Assembly (NCBI RefSeq): GCF_008632455.1
Contig: NZ_CP043929.1
Coordinates: 3,782,001 to 3,846,000 of the forward strand
DNA length: 64,000 nucleotides
DNA from: Methylomonas rhizoryzae
Lineage (GTDB): Bacteria; Pseudomonadota; Gammaproteobacteria; Methylococcales; Methylomonadaceae
Direction of reading: 5' to 3'
Position numbers and translations under genes: made by a program. The notes under the pieces were generated by a model. The model was not told the DNA's origin. It ran no database searches and saw only the letters and a list, made by a program, of their open reading frames with translations. Positions 39,001 to 49,000 of the stretch are shown piece after piece. Positions within the stretch are counted from its first letter, which is position 1, and each line of letters opens with the position of its first letter.

Positions 39001-42000
39001 TGTCATGCCCTGACGCGGTGCTAAACCAGTAAATGTCGTTACCGCTGCCGCCGTCCAGCGTATCGTCGCCGATACCGCCATCCAGCACGTCGTTACCGTC
39101 CCGGCCCGATAGATAATCGTCTCCGCCAGAGCCCATCAGCATATCGTTACCGTTTGTTCCAGTGATGGAGCGAGCCGGCAAAGGGGTGGCATTGAAGATG
39201 TTCTGCATCAATGTCGCCGTGTCCCAAATCGTACCGTCGGCGAATTTGATGTTCTCAACCACGTACGGCGAGCTGGCGTCTTGATAAAAGTAATAACTGA
39301 CTCGAAGCGAATTGCCCGTCCCCAGCGAGGTAATCAGCAGATCGTTACCCTGGCGCTCGAACAATAGATTTTCGGGTTGTAAGCCTTGCCCCAGTTCTAT
39401 GGTATCCGGATTCGTTCCTAATACGTCGGCGTCGTAGTTATTGATGACATCGTTTCCGGAATGAGCGCCGAACAAATAGGTATCCGCGCCTGCACCGCCA
39501 ACCAAGCTATCGTCGCCCTCGCCGCCGTCCAGAACATCGCTGCCGTCGCCACCGTTGAGACTATCGTTTCCGCTACCGCCGTCTAACGTGTCGTTTCCTT
39601 GTTCGCCGTACAGGGTATCGTCTCCCAGTCCACCTTGTAAATCGTCGTTATCGGCTCCGCCATACAAAACGTCGTCGCCGCTACCGCCGTTCAAGGTATC
39701 GTCCCCGGCTTGTCCGTTTAAACGGTCGCTACCGTCCAATCCGTTTAAAGCGTCATCCGACGCATACCCGGTTAAGGAGTTGTTGCCGGCGTTGCCGGTC
39801 AATACCCGCGTTTTTACGGTGTTCAAGTCCCACACGGTACCGTCGGCAAAGCGGATTTCTTCGATCTGATAGCCGCCGGCGGCGTCGTTATAGAAAAAGC
39901 TGTTGACCGTCAGATTGTCTCCGGTACCGTTCAGGCTGAGGATCAAATTGTTGCCGCTACGGGTGAGCGTGACCTCGGACGTGGCAATACCCGTAGCCAA
40001 TTCGATGGCGTCAACCTTGCCTACGGTAGTATCGTGGTCGCTGACGGTGTCTTGACCTGAGCCGATGCCGAAGCGATAGATGTCGCTGCCGGCGTCGCCT
40101 TCCAGCGTGTCATTGCCGGTACCGCCATCCAGTATGTCGTCGCCGGCTTGACCGTATAAGTAATCGTCGCCAGCGCCGCCCATCAAGGTATCGTCGTCGT
40201 CACCACCGTAGAGTTGGTCGTCGCTCGCACCGCCATTTAACGTGTCGTCTCCGGCTTCGCCGTATAGGCGATCACTGCCGTCCAGACCGCTCAAAGCATC
40301 GTCCGTGGCATAACCGGTTAAGGTATTGTTGCCGGCATTGCCGGTCAACACCCGAGTTTTGACCGTGTTCAAGTCCCAAACGCTACCGTCGGCAAAGCGG
40401 ATTTCTTCGATCTGATAGCCGCCGGCGGCGTCGTTGTAGAACAAGCTGTTGACCGTCAAACTGTCGCCGGTTCCGTTCAGACTGAGGATCAGATGATTAC
40501 TGCTACGGGTCAGCGTGACGTCGGAGGTGGTGATACCGTCACCCAATTCGATGGCATCCACTTTCCCCACGGTCGTATCGTGGTCGCTGACGGTGTCTTG
40601 ACCGGAGCCGATGCCGAAGCGATAGATGTCGCTGCCGGCGTCGCCTTCCAGCGTGTCGTTGCCGGTTCCGCCGTCCAGTATGTCGTCCCCGGCTTGGCCG
40701 TATAACCTGTCGTCGCCAGCGCCGCCGTTCAGGGTGTCGTCGTCGTCACCGCCGTACAAATCATCGTCGCCGCTGCCGCCGTTCAAAGTGTCGTCGCCGG
40801 CCTCGCCGTATAAGCGGTCAGCGCCGTCCAGACCGCTCAGCGTATCGTCGGTGGCATACCCGGTTAAGGTGTTGTTGCCGGCGTTGCCGGTCAATACCCG
40901 CGTTTTTACGGTGTTCAAGTCCCACAAGGTACCGTCGGCAAAGCGGATTTCTTCGATTTGATAGCCGCCGGCGGCGTCATTGTAGAAAAAGCTGTTGACC
41001 GTCAGACTGTCGCCGGTTCCCTTCAGACTGAGGATCAGATTATTACTGCTACGGGTCAGCGTGACATCGGAGGTGGTGATACCGTCACCCAATCCGATGG
41101 CGTCAACCTTGCCCACGGTAGTGTCGTGGTCGCTGATGGTGTCTTGACCCGAGCCGATACCGAAGCGATAGATGTCGCTGCCGGCGTCGCCTTCCAGCGT
41201 GTCGTTGCCGGCACCGCCGTCCAGTATGTCGTCACCGGCTTGGCCATACAGCCTGTCGTCGCCGGCGCCGCCGTTCAGGGTGTCGTCGTCGCCGCCGCCG
41301 TACAAATCGTCGTCGCCGCTACCGCCGTTCAAGCTGTCGTCGCCGGCCTCGCCGTATAAGCGGTCAGCGCCGTCCAGACCGCTCAGCGTATCGTCGGTGG
41401 CATAACCGGTTAAGGTGTTGTTGCCGGCATTGCCGGTCAATACCCGCGTTTTTACGGTGTTCAAGTCCCACACGCTACCGTCGGCAAAGCGGATTTCTTC
41501 GATCTGATAGCCGCCGGCGGCGTCGTTGTAGAACAAGCTGTTGACCGTCAGACTGTCGCCGGTTCCGTTCAGACTGAGGATCAGATTATTACTGCTACGG
41601 GTCAGCGTCACATCGGAGGTGGTGATACCGTCACCCAATTCGATGGCATCCACTTTCCCCACGGTAGTGTCGTGGTCGCTGACGGTATCTTGACCGGAGC
41701 CGATGCCGAAGCGATAGATGTCGCTGCCGGCGTCGCCTTCCAGCGTGTCGTTGCCGGTTCCGCCGTCCAGTATGTCGTCCCCGGCTTGGCCGTATAACCT
41801 GTCGTCGCCGGCGCCGCCGTTCAGGGTGTCGTCGTCGTCACCGCCATATAACGTATCTTCACCGTCGCCGCCCACCAGCATATCGGCGCTGGAAAAACCG
41901 GTCAGCGTATTACTTCCGGGATCGCCGGTCAGCGACATGCTCTTGACCGTGTCAACGTCCCACACGGTGCCGTCGGCAAAGTGGATTTCCTCGACCTGAT

Positions 42001-42379
42001 AGCCGCCAGCCGCCTCGTTGTAGAAATAATTGCTGATGCGTATCGTGTCGTCGGTACCGATGATGCCCAACAATAAATCGTTGCTTTCCCGCCTCAGCCC
42101 GATGTCAGCCACGGCAACCCCGGCATCGAATGTTAATACATCCAGCTTACCGGCAGTGGTTTCATAGCTATTAATCGTATCTTGTCCGCCATTGCGCCCG
42201 AACAGATAGGTATCGTTGCCGTTACCGCCGTTCAGGGTATCGTTCCCCCGGCCGCCATCCAACACATCGTTCCCGTTACCGCCGTTCAACGTATCGTTGC
42301 CTTCCAGTCCGTTTAAGGTATCGGCATCGGTAGTTCCGTTGAGGGTTTCACCCGCGCTGGTTCCATTGATGGTGGCCAT
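36050..42379 (-). CDS. Giant RTX protein of eleven tandem calcium-binding modules (2109 residues)
   Basis: Starts TINGTSAGETLNGTTDADTL, then alternates blocks of GGxGxDxLx nonapeptides with a conserved segment of the hemolysin-related (HCBP_related) type. That segment runs from GTGDSLTVNSLFYNDAAGG to YQIEEIRFADGSVWDLNTVK. Counting the YQxEEIxFADG signature gives eleven modules, most with a period of about 181 residues. The last 120 residues (VFRFTSAIGFDNHDTISDF, HKLYYDADGSGETEPVLL) match the M10/RTX C-terminal domain that carries the type I secretion signal. It has no N-terminal signal peptide, as expected for type I export. Probably a calcium-rigidified surface fibre or adhesin; no enzymatic domain is seen. 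A GGAG site precedes the ATG. Confidence 0.92.
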   Translation of the reverse strand: MATINGTSAGETLNGTTDADTLNGLEGNDTLNGGNGNDVLDGGRGNDTLNGGNGNDTYLFGRNGGQDTINSYETTAGKLDVLTFDAGVAVADIGLRRESNDLLLGIIGTDDTIRISNYFYNEAAGGYQVEEIHFADGTVWDVDTVKSMSLTGDPGSNTLTGFSSADMLVGGDGEDTLYGGDDDDTLNGGAGDDRLYGQAGDDILDGGTGNDTLEGDAGSDIYRFGIGSGQDTVSDHDTTVGKVDAIELGDGITTSDVTLTRSSNNLILSLNGTGDSLTVNSLFYNDAAGGYQIEEIRFADGSVWDLNTVKTRVLTGNAGNNTLTGYATDDTLSGLDGADRLYGEAGDDSLNGGSGDDDLYGGGDDDTLNGGAGDDRLYGQAGDDILDGGAGNDTLEGDAGSDIYRFGIGSGQDTISDHDTTVGKVDAIGLGDGITTSDVTLTRSSNNLILSLKGTGDSLTVNSFFYNDAAGGYQIEEIRFADGTLWDLNTVKTRVLTGNAGNNTLTGYATDDTLSGLDGADRLYGEAGDDTLNGGSGDDDLYGGDDDDTLNGGAGDDRLYGQAGDDILDGGTGNDTLEGDAGSDIYRFGIGSGQDTVSDHDTTVGKVDAIELGDGITTSDVTLTRSSNHLILSLNGTGDSLTVNSLFYNDAAGGYQIEEIRFADGSVWDLNTVKTRVLTGNAGNNTLTGYATDDALSGLDGSDRLYGEAGDDTLNGGASDDQLYGGDDDDTLMGGAGDDYLYGQAGDDILDGGTGNDTLEGDAGSDIYRFGIGSGQDTVSDHDTTVGKVDAIELATGIATSEVTLTRSGNNLILSLNGTGDNLTVNSFFYNDAAGGYQIEEIRFADGTVWDLNTVKTRVLTGNAGNNSLTGYASDDALNGLDGSDRLNGQAGDDTLNGGSGDDVLYGGADNDDLQGGLGDDTLYGEQGNDTLDGGSGNDSLNGGDGSDVLDGGEGDDSLVGGAGADTYLFGAHSGNDVINNYDADVLGTNPDTIELGQGLQPENLLFERQGNDLLITSLGTGNSLRVSYYFYQDASSPYVVENIKFADGTIWDTATLMQNIFNATPLPARSITGTNGNDMLMGSGGDDYLSGRDGNDVLDGGIGDDTLDGGSGNDIYWFSTASGHDTISSYDTAVGKLDAVQFGMGVTPDDVIVTKNGNHLVLAIADTDNTLTVNNYFYNDAAGGYQIEEIRFDDGTVWNVDTVKSMVLNGNDSNNTLSGFSGDDTLIGGGGDDTLSGAGGSDNLLGGAGDDTLYGQDGDDTLDGGAGNDNLQGDAGSDTYLFGVGSGQDIISDYDTTANKTDSVELGDGISVSDVTLTRNGSDLILSLKASGDSLTINSYFYNDAAGGYQVEQIGFADGTIWDLATVKNRVLTGNTANNTLTGYATDDSLSGLDGNDNLYGQDGDDNLDGGDDDDTLYGGNGDDTLQGGIGDDTLYGQAGDDTLDGGAGNDTLEGDAGSDTYLFGIGSGQDTISDYDTTANKTDSVLLGEGVSTGDVTLVRSSNNLILSINGTGDKLTINNYFYNDAAGGYQVEEIRFADGTVWGVNTVRTKVLTGTEGNNTLTGYASDDSLSGLGGNDTLSGQDGDDNLDGGSGEDTLYGGDGDDVLQGGSDDDILYGQAGDDTLDGGAGNDTLEGDAGSDTYLFGIGSGQDIISDYDTTANKTDSVQLGEGVGTGDVMLVRSSNNLVLSINGTGDRLTINNYFNNDAAGGYQVEEIRFADGTVWGVNIVKARVLTGNDSNNAISGYASDDTLNGLDGNDTLSGQDGDDNLDGGSGEDTLYGGDGDDVLQGGSDDDVLYGQAGDDTLDGGAGNDTLEGDAGSDTYLFGIGSGQDIISDYDTTANKTDSVQLGEGVGTSDVTLARSSNNLVLSINGTGDRLTINNYFSNDAAGGYQVEEIRFADGTVWGVNTVKATVLTGNDSNNAISGYASDDTLNGLAGEDTLYGGDGDDVLDGGAGDDNLQGQNGNDTLLGDSGGDTLQGGSGNDSLDGGLGNDAMTGGAGLDVFRFTSAIGFDNHDTISDFSVSEDTIFLSSAIFSAITGTGSLSADQFKEISAGTIDADDRVLFNQATHKLYYDADGSGETEPVLLVTLGSVTGLSADNFELG
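36560..42030. repeat. Tandem DNA repeats, about 543 bp per unit
   Basis: The stretch encoding AAGGYQ recurs near 36700, 37246, 37790, 38336, 38830, 39880, 40425, 40968, 41512 and 42005; an eleventh, divergent copy lies near 39275. Most spacings are 543-546 bp. Neighbouring copies in 36.7-37.8 kb and in 39.9-41.9 kb are nearly identical over hundreds of bases, which marks recent duplication or gene conversion. Confidence 0.85.
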
Positions 42380-42534
42380 ATTACTCTCCGTAAATACTTG
42401 TTTATTAACGTATCGATAGAATAGAATTTTAGTTATTCAACAACGAATATACTAATAACAAATAAGTTTTAATATTTTCGCCTTTAAACGAAATAACTAT
42501 AGAGCTTACAGTTTAAATCAAATATTCCATCGAA

Positions 42535-42978
42535 TTACAATCGCGTGCTTTCATGAATTGAGCCAGGCAGATCCAATAAAAACCTGATATCTTTCCATGA
42601 AAATAATTTCGCGTTAATTACAAAAGCCGGTTCACTGTTTCCTGCCGTATAAACATATAATCCCATAGTCGGCCCCAATCGATGTGTATAATCGGGGCTT
42701 TTCAATTCCATTTTACATATAGCACTCAACCGGACCTGATTACTGCCAACAATACGTCGATAAATTAATTTATCTTTGGTAACCAATATCCGAAAACGTC
42801 GAATTATTAAAAAACTAAAAAACTCGCCTAATAATCCTATCCATAATCCGGGAAACAGCCAGTTACCTTGTTTTATCGCTACGGCCAAACCTAAAAGTCC
42901 AGGTATCGCCCAAATTACAGCAAATACCACGTAACTCGCTTTGGCCGGCTTAATTAATTTAATATTGTCCGACCTCAT
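42535..42978 (-). CDS. Small membrane protein, candidate partner or immunity protein of the RHS protein
   Basis: A 147-residue protein with two membrane helices (about residues 17-35 and 43-60) followed by a basic FRILVTKDKLIYRRIV segment. A cytoplasmic beta-rich region of PH-like (YdbT/DUF-type) character completes it. I recognise no named family. The gene begins 23 bp after the RHS stop and is visibly richer in A and T than its neighbours. Position, size and composition are those often seen for immunity genes next to polymorphic toxins, but the role is inferred from context only. Confidence 0.72.
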   Translation of the reverse strand: MRSDNIKLIKPAKASYVVFAVIWAIPGLLGLAVAIKQGNWLFPGLWIGLLGEFFSFLIIRRFRILVTKDKLIYRRIVGSNQVRLSAICKMELKSPDYTHRLGPTMGLYVYTAGNSEPAFVINAKLFSWKDIRFLLDLPGSIHESTRL

Positions 42979-43001
42979 CCGTAACTACATTCGCATAACG
43001 G

Positions 43002-46000
43002 TTACGGACAATCACAGGGTTTGGCATCGCTATAACCCGGAACCAACGGTTCTGCAAAAGTCCCTGCCATGGAGCCTGCTGCAACTCCGGGCACTACTGC
43101 AGTGTCCACCGCTCGACCGCCGAACATTTTCAATGCCGTTCTGGTAGATACATTAGAAATCTGGCCGTTGGAGAACTTGGTTGCCATTTGCTTATAAACC
43201 GCATTCCAACTTCCTCGGCCGGCAGTAACCCCTGGAACTCTGACACCGGGAATCAAACCAGTCGCTGCCCCGACCCCCGTATCAGCAGCAAACGACACAA
43301 AATTGAAACCGCACTGTTTCCCGGTGAGATTTTTCAATCCCTGCTTGGTCGCATTGGTCACGGCTCCGCCGATTGCACCAGCAGCTATTGGCCCGGTATA
43401 CAACAAGGCTTCCCCGAATGCAGCCCCGCCAATGGCCGAACCGGCGTAATCCTCCCAACCGCTCATTTGCCCGCTTAGCAAATCCGAGAATCCTTGCCCG
43501 ATCAAGCCGGCCAACGCCCCACCACCCGCAAAAATTGCATCGTCGACACCTGCCCAAAGCCCCAATGAGTCGCGGAAAACAATCGGGTTGTTGTAAACAT
43601 ACCCATATACGTTGCTGTCGAACCCAGCGAACAATACAGGATCTTTGGCTAGCCAACGCCCGTAACTCGGATCGTAATCTCGAGCGCCGAACCTCACCAA
43701 TGCGGTGTCTTTATCGTATAGACCACCGGCAAAACCAAAGGGTTGAAAGCCCGGATTGGTATCTTTGGTAACCTTTCCGTACTCGTCGTATTCCAACTCC
43801 TGCGCTACGTTGCCGGTAGCAATATCTATCACCATCCGAGGACTACCCAAATGATCTTTGACGAAACGATAAGTCGCACCGCCTTTTGTCATGTAATCGG
43901 GAGTATTTACCCCGAATGCGTAGACAAACCGACTAACTATATTCCCGTTCGCATCCAGCTCGGCAATCGGTTTTAACGGGTCTTGCCACAAATAAGCTTG
44001 GGTGAGAACACCGTCTACTTTCTTACCGATTCTACGATTCTGACCGTCGGTCAAATATTCGATCTTTGCACCGCCGGCTAGATCGACCTGTTTCAAGTTA
44101 CCTAACACATCGTAGGTATAGCTAGTCACCGCCGTTCCGACCGTTTTGCTGGACAGCTCGCCATTCGGGGAATAGGTGTACGAGGCACCGGCATAGCTCA
44201 ATAAACGGTCTTGGTCGTCATAAGTCCCGGTGGCAACCGTACCGCCTAGCTTGCTGCTGGTCCTGTTTCCATTACTGTCATAGGTGTAGGCAGACACTTC
44301 GACAGCGTCTTTTTTTACACTTACCAAGCGCCCAGCAGTATCGTAGCTGTAGTCAAAGGTATGCGTAACGACGCCGACAGTCTCTTTTTTCTGCGTAATC
44401 CTGCCCAACTTATCGCGGGTATATTCCTGCGCGAGCAACGGAGTGTTCCCGAATTTTGCCTCGTAATTCGCCAACTCGCCAAATTCGTTGAATCCGTAGT
44501 TATCGACGACATCGCCTAACGCTGTACCGGAAAGCAAACCGTTTTGGCTACTACGATTCAATTCCATTTGGCCGACTTGGATCAGCAAACCGTCTTTGTC
44601 GTAAGCGTATTCAACTGAATTTGCTCCGTTCACAGACACGTTCGCCAAACGGAAATTATTGTCGTAACCGTATTCGACAGTACCGGCAACATTTCCCGAA
44701 GAAGCCACATTAGTAACTAGCGCCCCTTGGTAACCGTATTCCAACTTACCGTTATCCGGCGCCAAGATACTCGTCAACTGTCCGGTGGTGGTAGCGAAAG
44801 TAAAGCGGAAGCTGCCTGTCGGCACCGTCAATGTCGACAAACGACCTGCAGCGTCGTAGGCATAGTCCACTGTTTTACCGTCCGGTCTAGTAATTTTGGT
44901 TAGCTGTCTATCCAAGTTAAACGCATAAACGGTACTTTCATCCCCATCGCCTAAATCCGGCGGCGTATATTCGTCGTTCAAGTCAACGTTTGTGTAACTA
45001 AAGACATGTGCCGGCCTGCCAGGAGGCGTTAATGCCGTCAAATTGCCGTTTTCGTCGTATTCAAATTGCACATCTCTACCATCGGGCAGCGTTTGTTTGA
45101 CGACTCTACCAACGACATCGTAGGAGTAGCTCACCTTACGGGCTAATGGATCCGTGATGGACGCCAAATAGCCGTCGTCGTTATACGTGTAAACAACTTT
45201 GCGCTCCGCATCGTCACTGCCCTGAGAAACCGCCGCTAAGCGCCCAAAATCATCGTAAGCGTACGAAACCGGCAACAAACCGGTCAGTTGCGACTCAACG
45301 GTACGCCCCAAGGCATCGACCAACACTTTGGCTTGACGATTCTCCGCACTGGTAGTGGCAAAGGTTTTGTTCGCCACCGTATAAGTGCTGGTAAAAACGT
45401 TGCCGTTGACCGTCAACTTATCGATCATACTGGTTAGGCTTAACGGATTATTGGCGTCACTCAATACCACGCTACGTTCGGTCGACATCGTCGACGTAAG
45501 TCCGCCCGTGCTTACGGTTGCGCTCTTGACAATGGGAACCTGCATAGCAAAGCGCGGATCAGGACCCTGCAATACGCTGGATATCGTACCGTCTGCCGTC
45601 GAAGTTATTACGGTACCGTCGGCCGAATTAACAGTCTGCATTTCGGTACCGTCCGAACTGATAATATTTCGTACTTGCTCGCCAGTATCCGAATTTTCCA
45701 ACTTATAAGTGGTGCTCCGGTTCATGGCCGTGGTACGCACTACCGTGAAGCCATTATCCAACTCGGTCCTCGCTAAGGTTTGACTACCGCCAGCGGCATT
45801 TTGATCTTTCAACAAGCGACCTTTATCGTCATAGCTCATGGTCGAGGTAAATCCGCGCGGATTGGTAAATTCGGTCAACAAACCGCCGTTGCCGTAAGCC
45901 ATTTGATAATTTTCCTCAGCCGGGTTGCTGACTTTGGCCAAATAACCGTTGCTGTCGTACGACAAGCTGGTTTTTTGCCCGAACGGCGCGGTAATGGAAA

Positions 46001-49000
46001 CTACGTTACCGGCACTGTTGCGCTCCAGACTGGTGACGTTGCCGTTGGCGTCGGCCACCGAAATCAAGCGGCCGGCGCTGTCGTAGCCCATACTCAGTAA
46101 GACGGAAGCGCTCAAAGCGTCTAGTGTCGATAAATGTCGGCCAAAAGCATCGAACCGGTACAGCACGGAACCGTCGGAGGAAGCAACGTAGATATCGCTG
46201 TTGGTGAAACCGTCCAAACTTTGCGAAATGCGCCGTACCCTATGATTTTGATTGTCCGACACATACAATCTGCCGTCGGCGCCTACTGCCATGCCGCCCG
46301 GGTAATTGACCACTGCCTGCGCCGCAGGGCCGTTGTCGCCGGCAAACCCGCGCTGGCCGTTGCCGACGATGGTGGAAATCAGCCCGTCCGGGCTGATACG
46401 GCGGATACGGTCGTTACCGGAATCGGACACGAACAAGCTGCCGTCGCGGCCCAGGGCGATGTTGCTGGGGTAATACAAACGGGCTTGTTTGGCCTGACCG
46501 CCGTCGCCGCTGAATCCGGCGGTGGAGCCGGCGAAAGTGGAAATTACGCCGTCCGGGCTGATCCGGCGAATCCGATGGTTACCGGAATCGGCCACGTAAA
46601 TGACGCCGTTGCCGGTAATCGCCATACCTTCCGGATAAGCCACCTTGGCTTGCAGGGCTGAGCCACCATCACCGCCGAAGCCTGCTTGACCGTTGCCGAC
46701 GATGGTGGAAATCAAGCCGTCGGTACCGACTTGGCGGATTCTGTGGTTGGCCACATCCGAGAAATACAAGTTGCCGTCCTGGGCGACCACCAAGCTTTTC
46801 GGATAACTGATCTTCGCCTCGGTCGCCGGACCGTTATCGCCGGAAAAGCCCGGCGTGCCGGTGCCAACTACCGTACTGATCACGCCGTTAGGAGCAATTC
46901 GGCGAATGCGCGAGTTGCCGGAATCGGCCACGTACAAACTGCCGTCCAACGCAAACGCCAGACTTTCCGGTTTGTTCAATTGCGCTTGGGCGGCTTGGCC
47001 GCCGTCGCCGCTAAAGCCCGGCGTGGTACCGGCAAACGTGCTGATGCTGCCGTCGGTGGCAATGCGGCGAATCCGGCCGTTCTCGGTATCGGCTACGTAA
47101 ACGCTGCCGTCCGGATGCACGGCAATGCCGGCCGGGCTGTTCAAGCGTGCTTGTTTGGCCTGACCGCCGTCGCCGGCCAATCCGGCGCTACCGGTTCCGG
47201 CCAGTGTGGAAATCAGTGACTGGAAGGTTTGTTTGGAGCCGGCCCGATTGCCGTTGCCCAAATACAGCACCTTGCCGTTGGGGTCGTAAACGTGTACCCC
47301 GCTCAAGGACCAGCCGCCCATACCTTGCGATTGATAATCCCAGGCGCCGATCTCAACTTCCATTTCCTGCCAAATCCGCACTTCGTTACGGGCGCGGCTG
47401 CCTTCCAACGGCACGCCGGTGAAGCGCGCGAAAGCCGCTTGCAATTCCGCCGGCGTCGAGTAAACCGGATCGTAGGCAAAACCGATACGAATTTTAGCTT
47501 TTTGCGCCCCGCTCAACTTACGCCCGTAGCCATCTTTTCCGTCCCAGGTGAAGGTATATTTCTGGTTAGGTTTACCTTCGGCGCTGTGTTCGAATTTACG
47601 TCCGGCCAGATATATTTCCAGATCGATACGTTTCAAAGACGCCGGCACCGTCGCCCCACTGAGCGGAATGTTCAAGGTGTTGGCTTGCTGCCGGCCGGGC
47701 ACCCGGTCGCTGGCGTATTGCAAACTCATTGTGGTACCCGTCAAGGGAATGCTCTCACCCAAAATTTGGTTTTCGCATTCGATAATAGAACCACCGGTTT
47801 TACACGGGTCGTCCGGCTTATCGCCGTCCGGGTTGTCCGGCGGCGGATTCTGCGGCTGCTCGGCGTCGTCCGGCATCCGGTACGGCCAGTTGCAGTCCCA
47901 GGTGGACAAATGAGTCACCTGCACCCGCCACAACGAGCGATTGCCGTCCGGATACAGGTTTGCCAGTTTTTGCCGTTCGGCGTCTGTGATGTTCAAGGCC
48001 GCCAGGGTCGCCGCATCGTCGGCTTGCTGATCGCCGTCGGTATCTAAATTGGCTTTACCGTCGGTAATAGTCAGAATCTTGATGACTTTGCCGTTCTGCG
48101 ACGGCACCCAAACGCCTTTATCCTTGTTGTAATAACCGACCGGGACGATGCTGCCGACCGGGAAATCCAGGAAGTTGTCGATGTAAAACGGCACCGGACT
48201 GTCGAACATCACGTCCTTGCCGTCGATTTTGACGTCGGCTTCGTCGGCCTTCATCTCGAACGCATAGGTGTAAGCACTGGTGGCCGGTAACGCGCCCGGC
48301 ATCGAGGCCTCGCCGTTGTCGCCGGCGGTGTATTCAGTCAAGCGCAGATTCAGCGAATTGACGGTTTGGGTACTGCCGTCTTCGTTGAATATATGCGCTT
48401 GGGTGCCTTGCGGAATCATCAAGGTCGCCTGCCGGGTCCCGTCTTTATCGGACACGGCGCTGCTTTGCGCGACTTGAATTGCCTCTTCCGTATCGGTCAA
48501 ATCCACGCTGCTGACTTTGTTGTCTTGGGCGACCAAGGTAACGTCTTCCACCGTCACCCCGGTTTGCCAGGGTACGTCGACGCTGCGCTGGCCCGGCAGA
48601 TAGCCGGTTTTAACGTAGGTCAGCGCCAATGCGCCGCCGCCGTTAACCGCCATGTCGAAGCGGCCGTCGCTACGGCTTTGGGTTTGGCCCAATTCGGCGT
48701 GGTCCAGAATCGAAATCGTCACGCCTTCCAGCGCTTCTCCCGCCTTGTTCAACACCCTGCCACTAATCACCGCCGCGCGGGTGGCTGCGATGGCGTTATC
48801 CTCGACGCCGGTTTGGACCGGATTGTCGCCGCTGTATAAAAACTGGCTGGTTTGGAAGGTGTTGCTGGCCACCACGGTTTCCACTTTGGTGGCAACGGTG
48901 TCCGGATTCGGCGGCAAACCGGCGTCCGGCCCCAACGAAATCGTCAGTTCCACGCTATTGCCGGTCACGGAAACGCTGTCCGCTGCCGGCGTTTGATTGA

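Noticed and set aside
36560..42030. Regularly spaced repeats that could suggest a CRISPR-like array
   Set aside because: The units are about 543 bp long, in frame within one coding sequence, and have no short spacers.
36155..42419. Many plus-strand open frames opposite the giant RTX gene, rich in Pro and Ser
   Set aside because: They are antisense readings of the GGxGxD repeats, recur with the same period as the modules and have no start signals or domains of their own.
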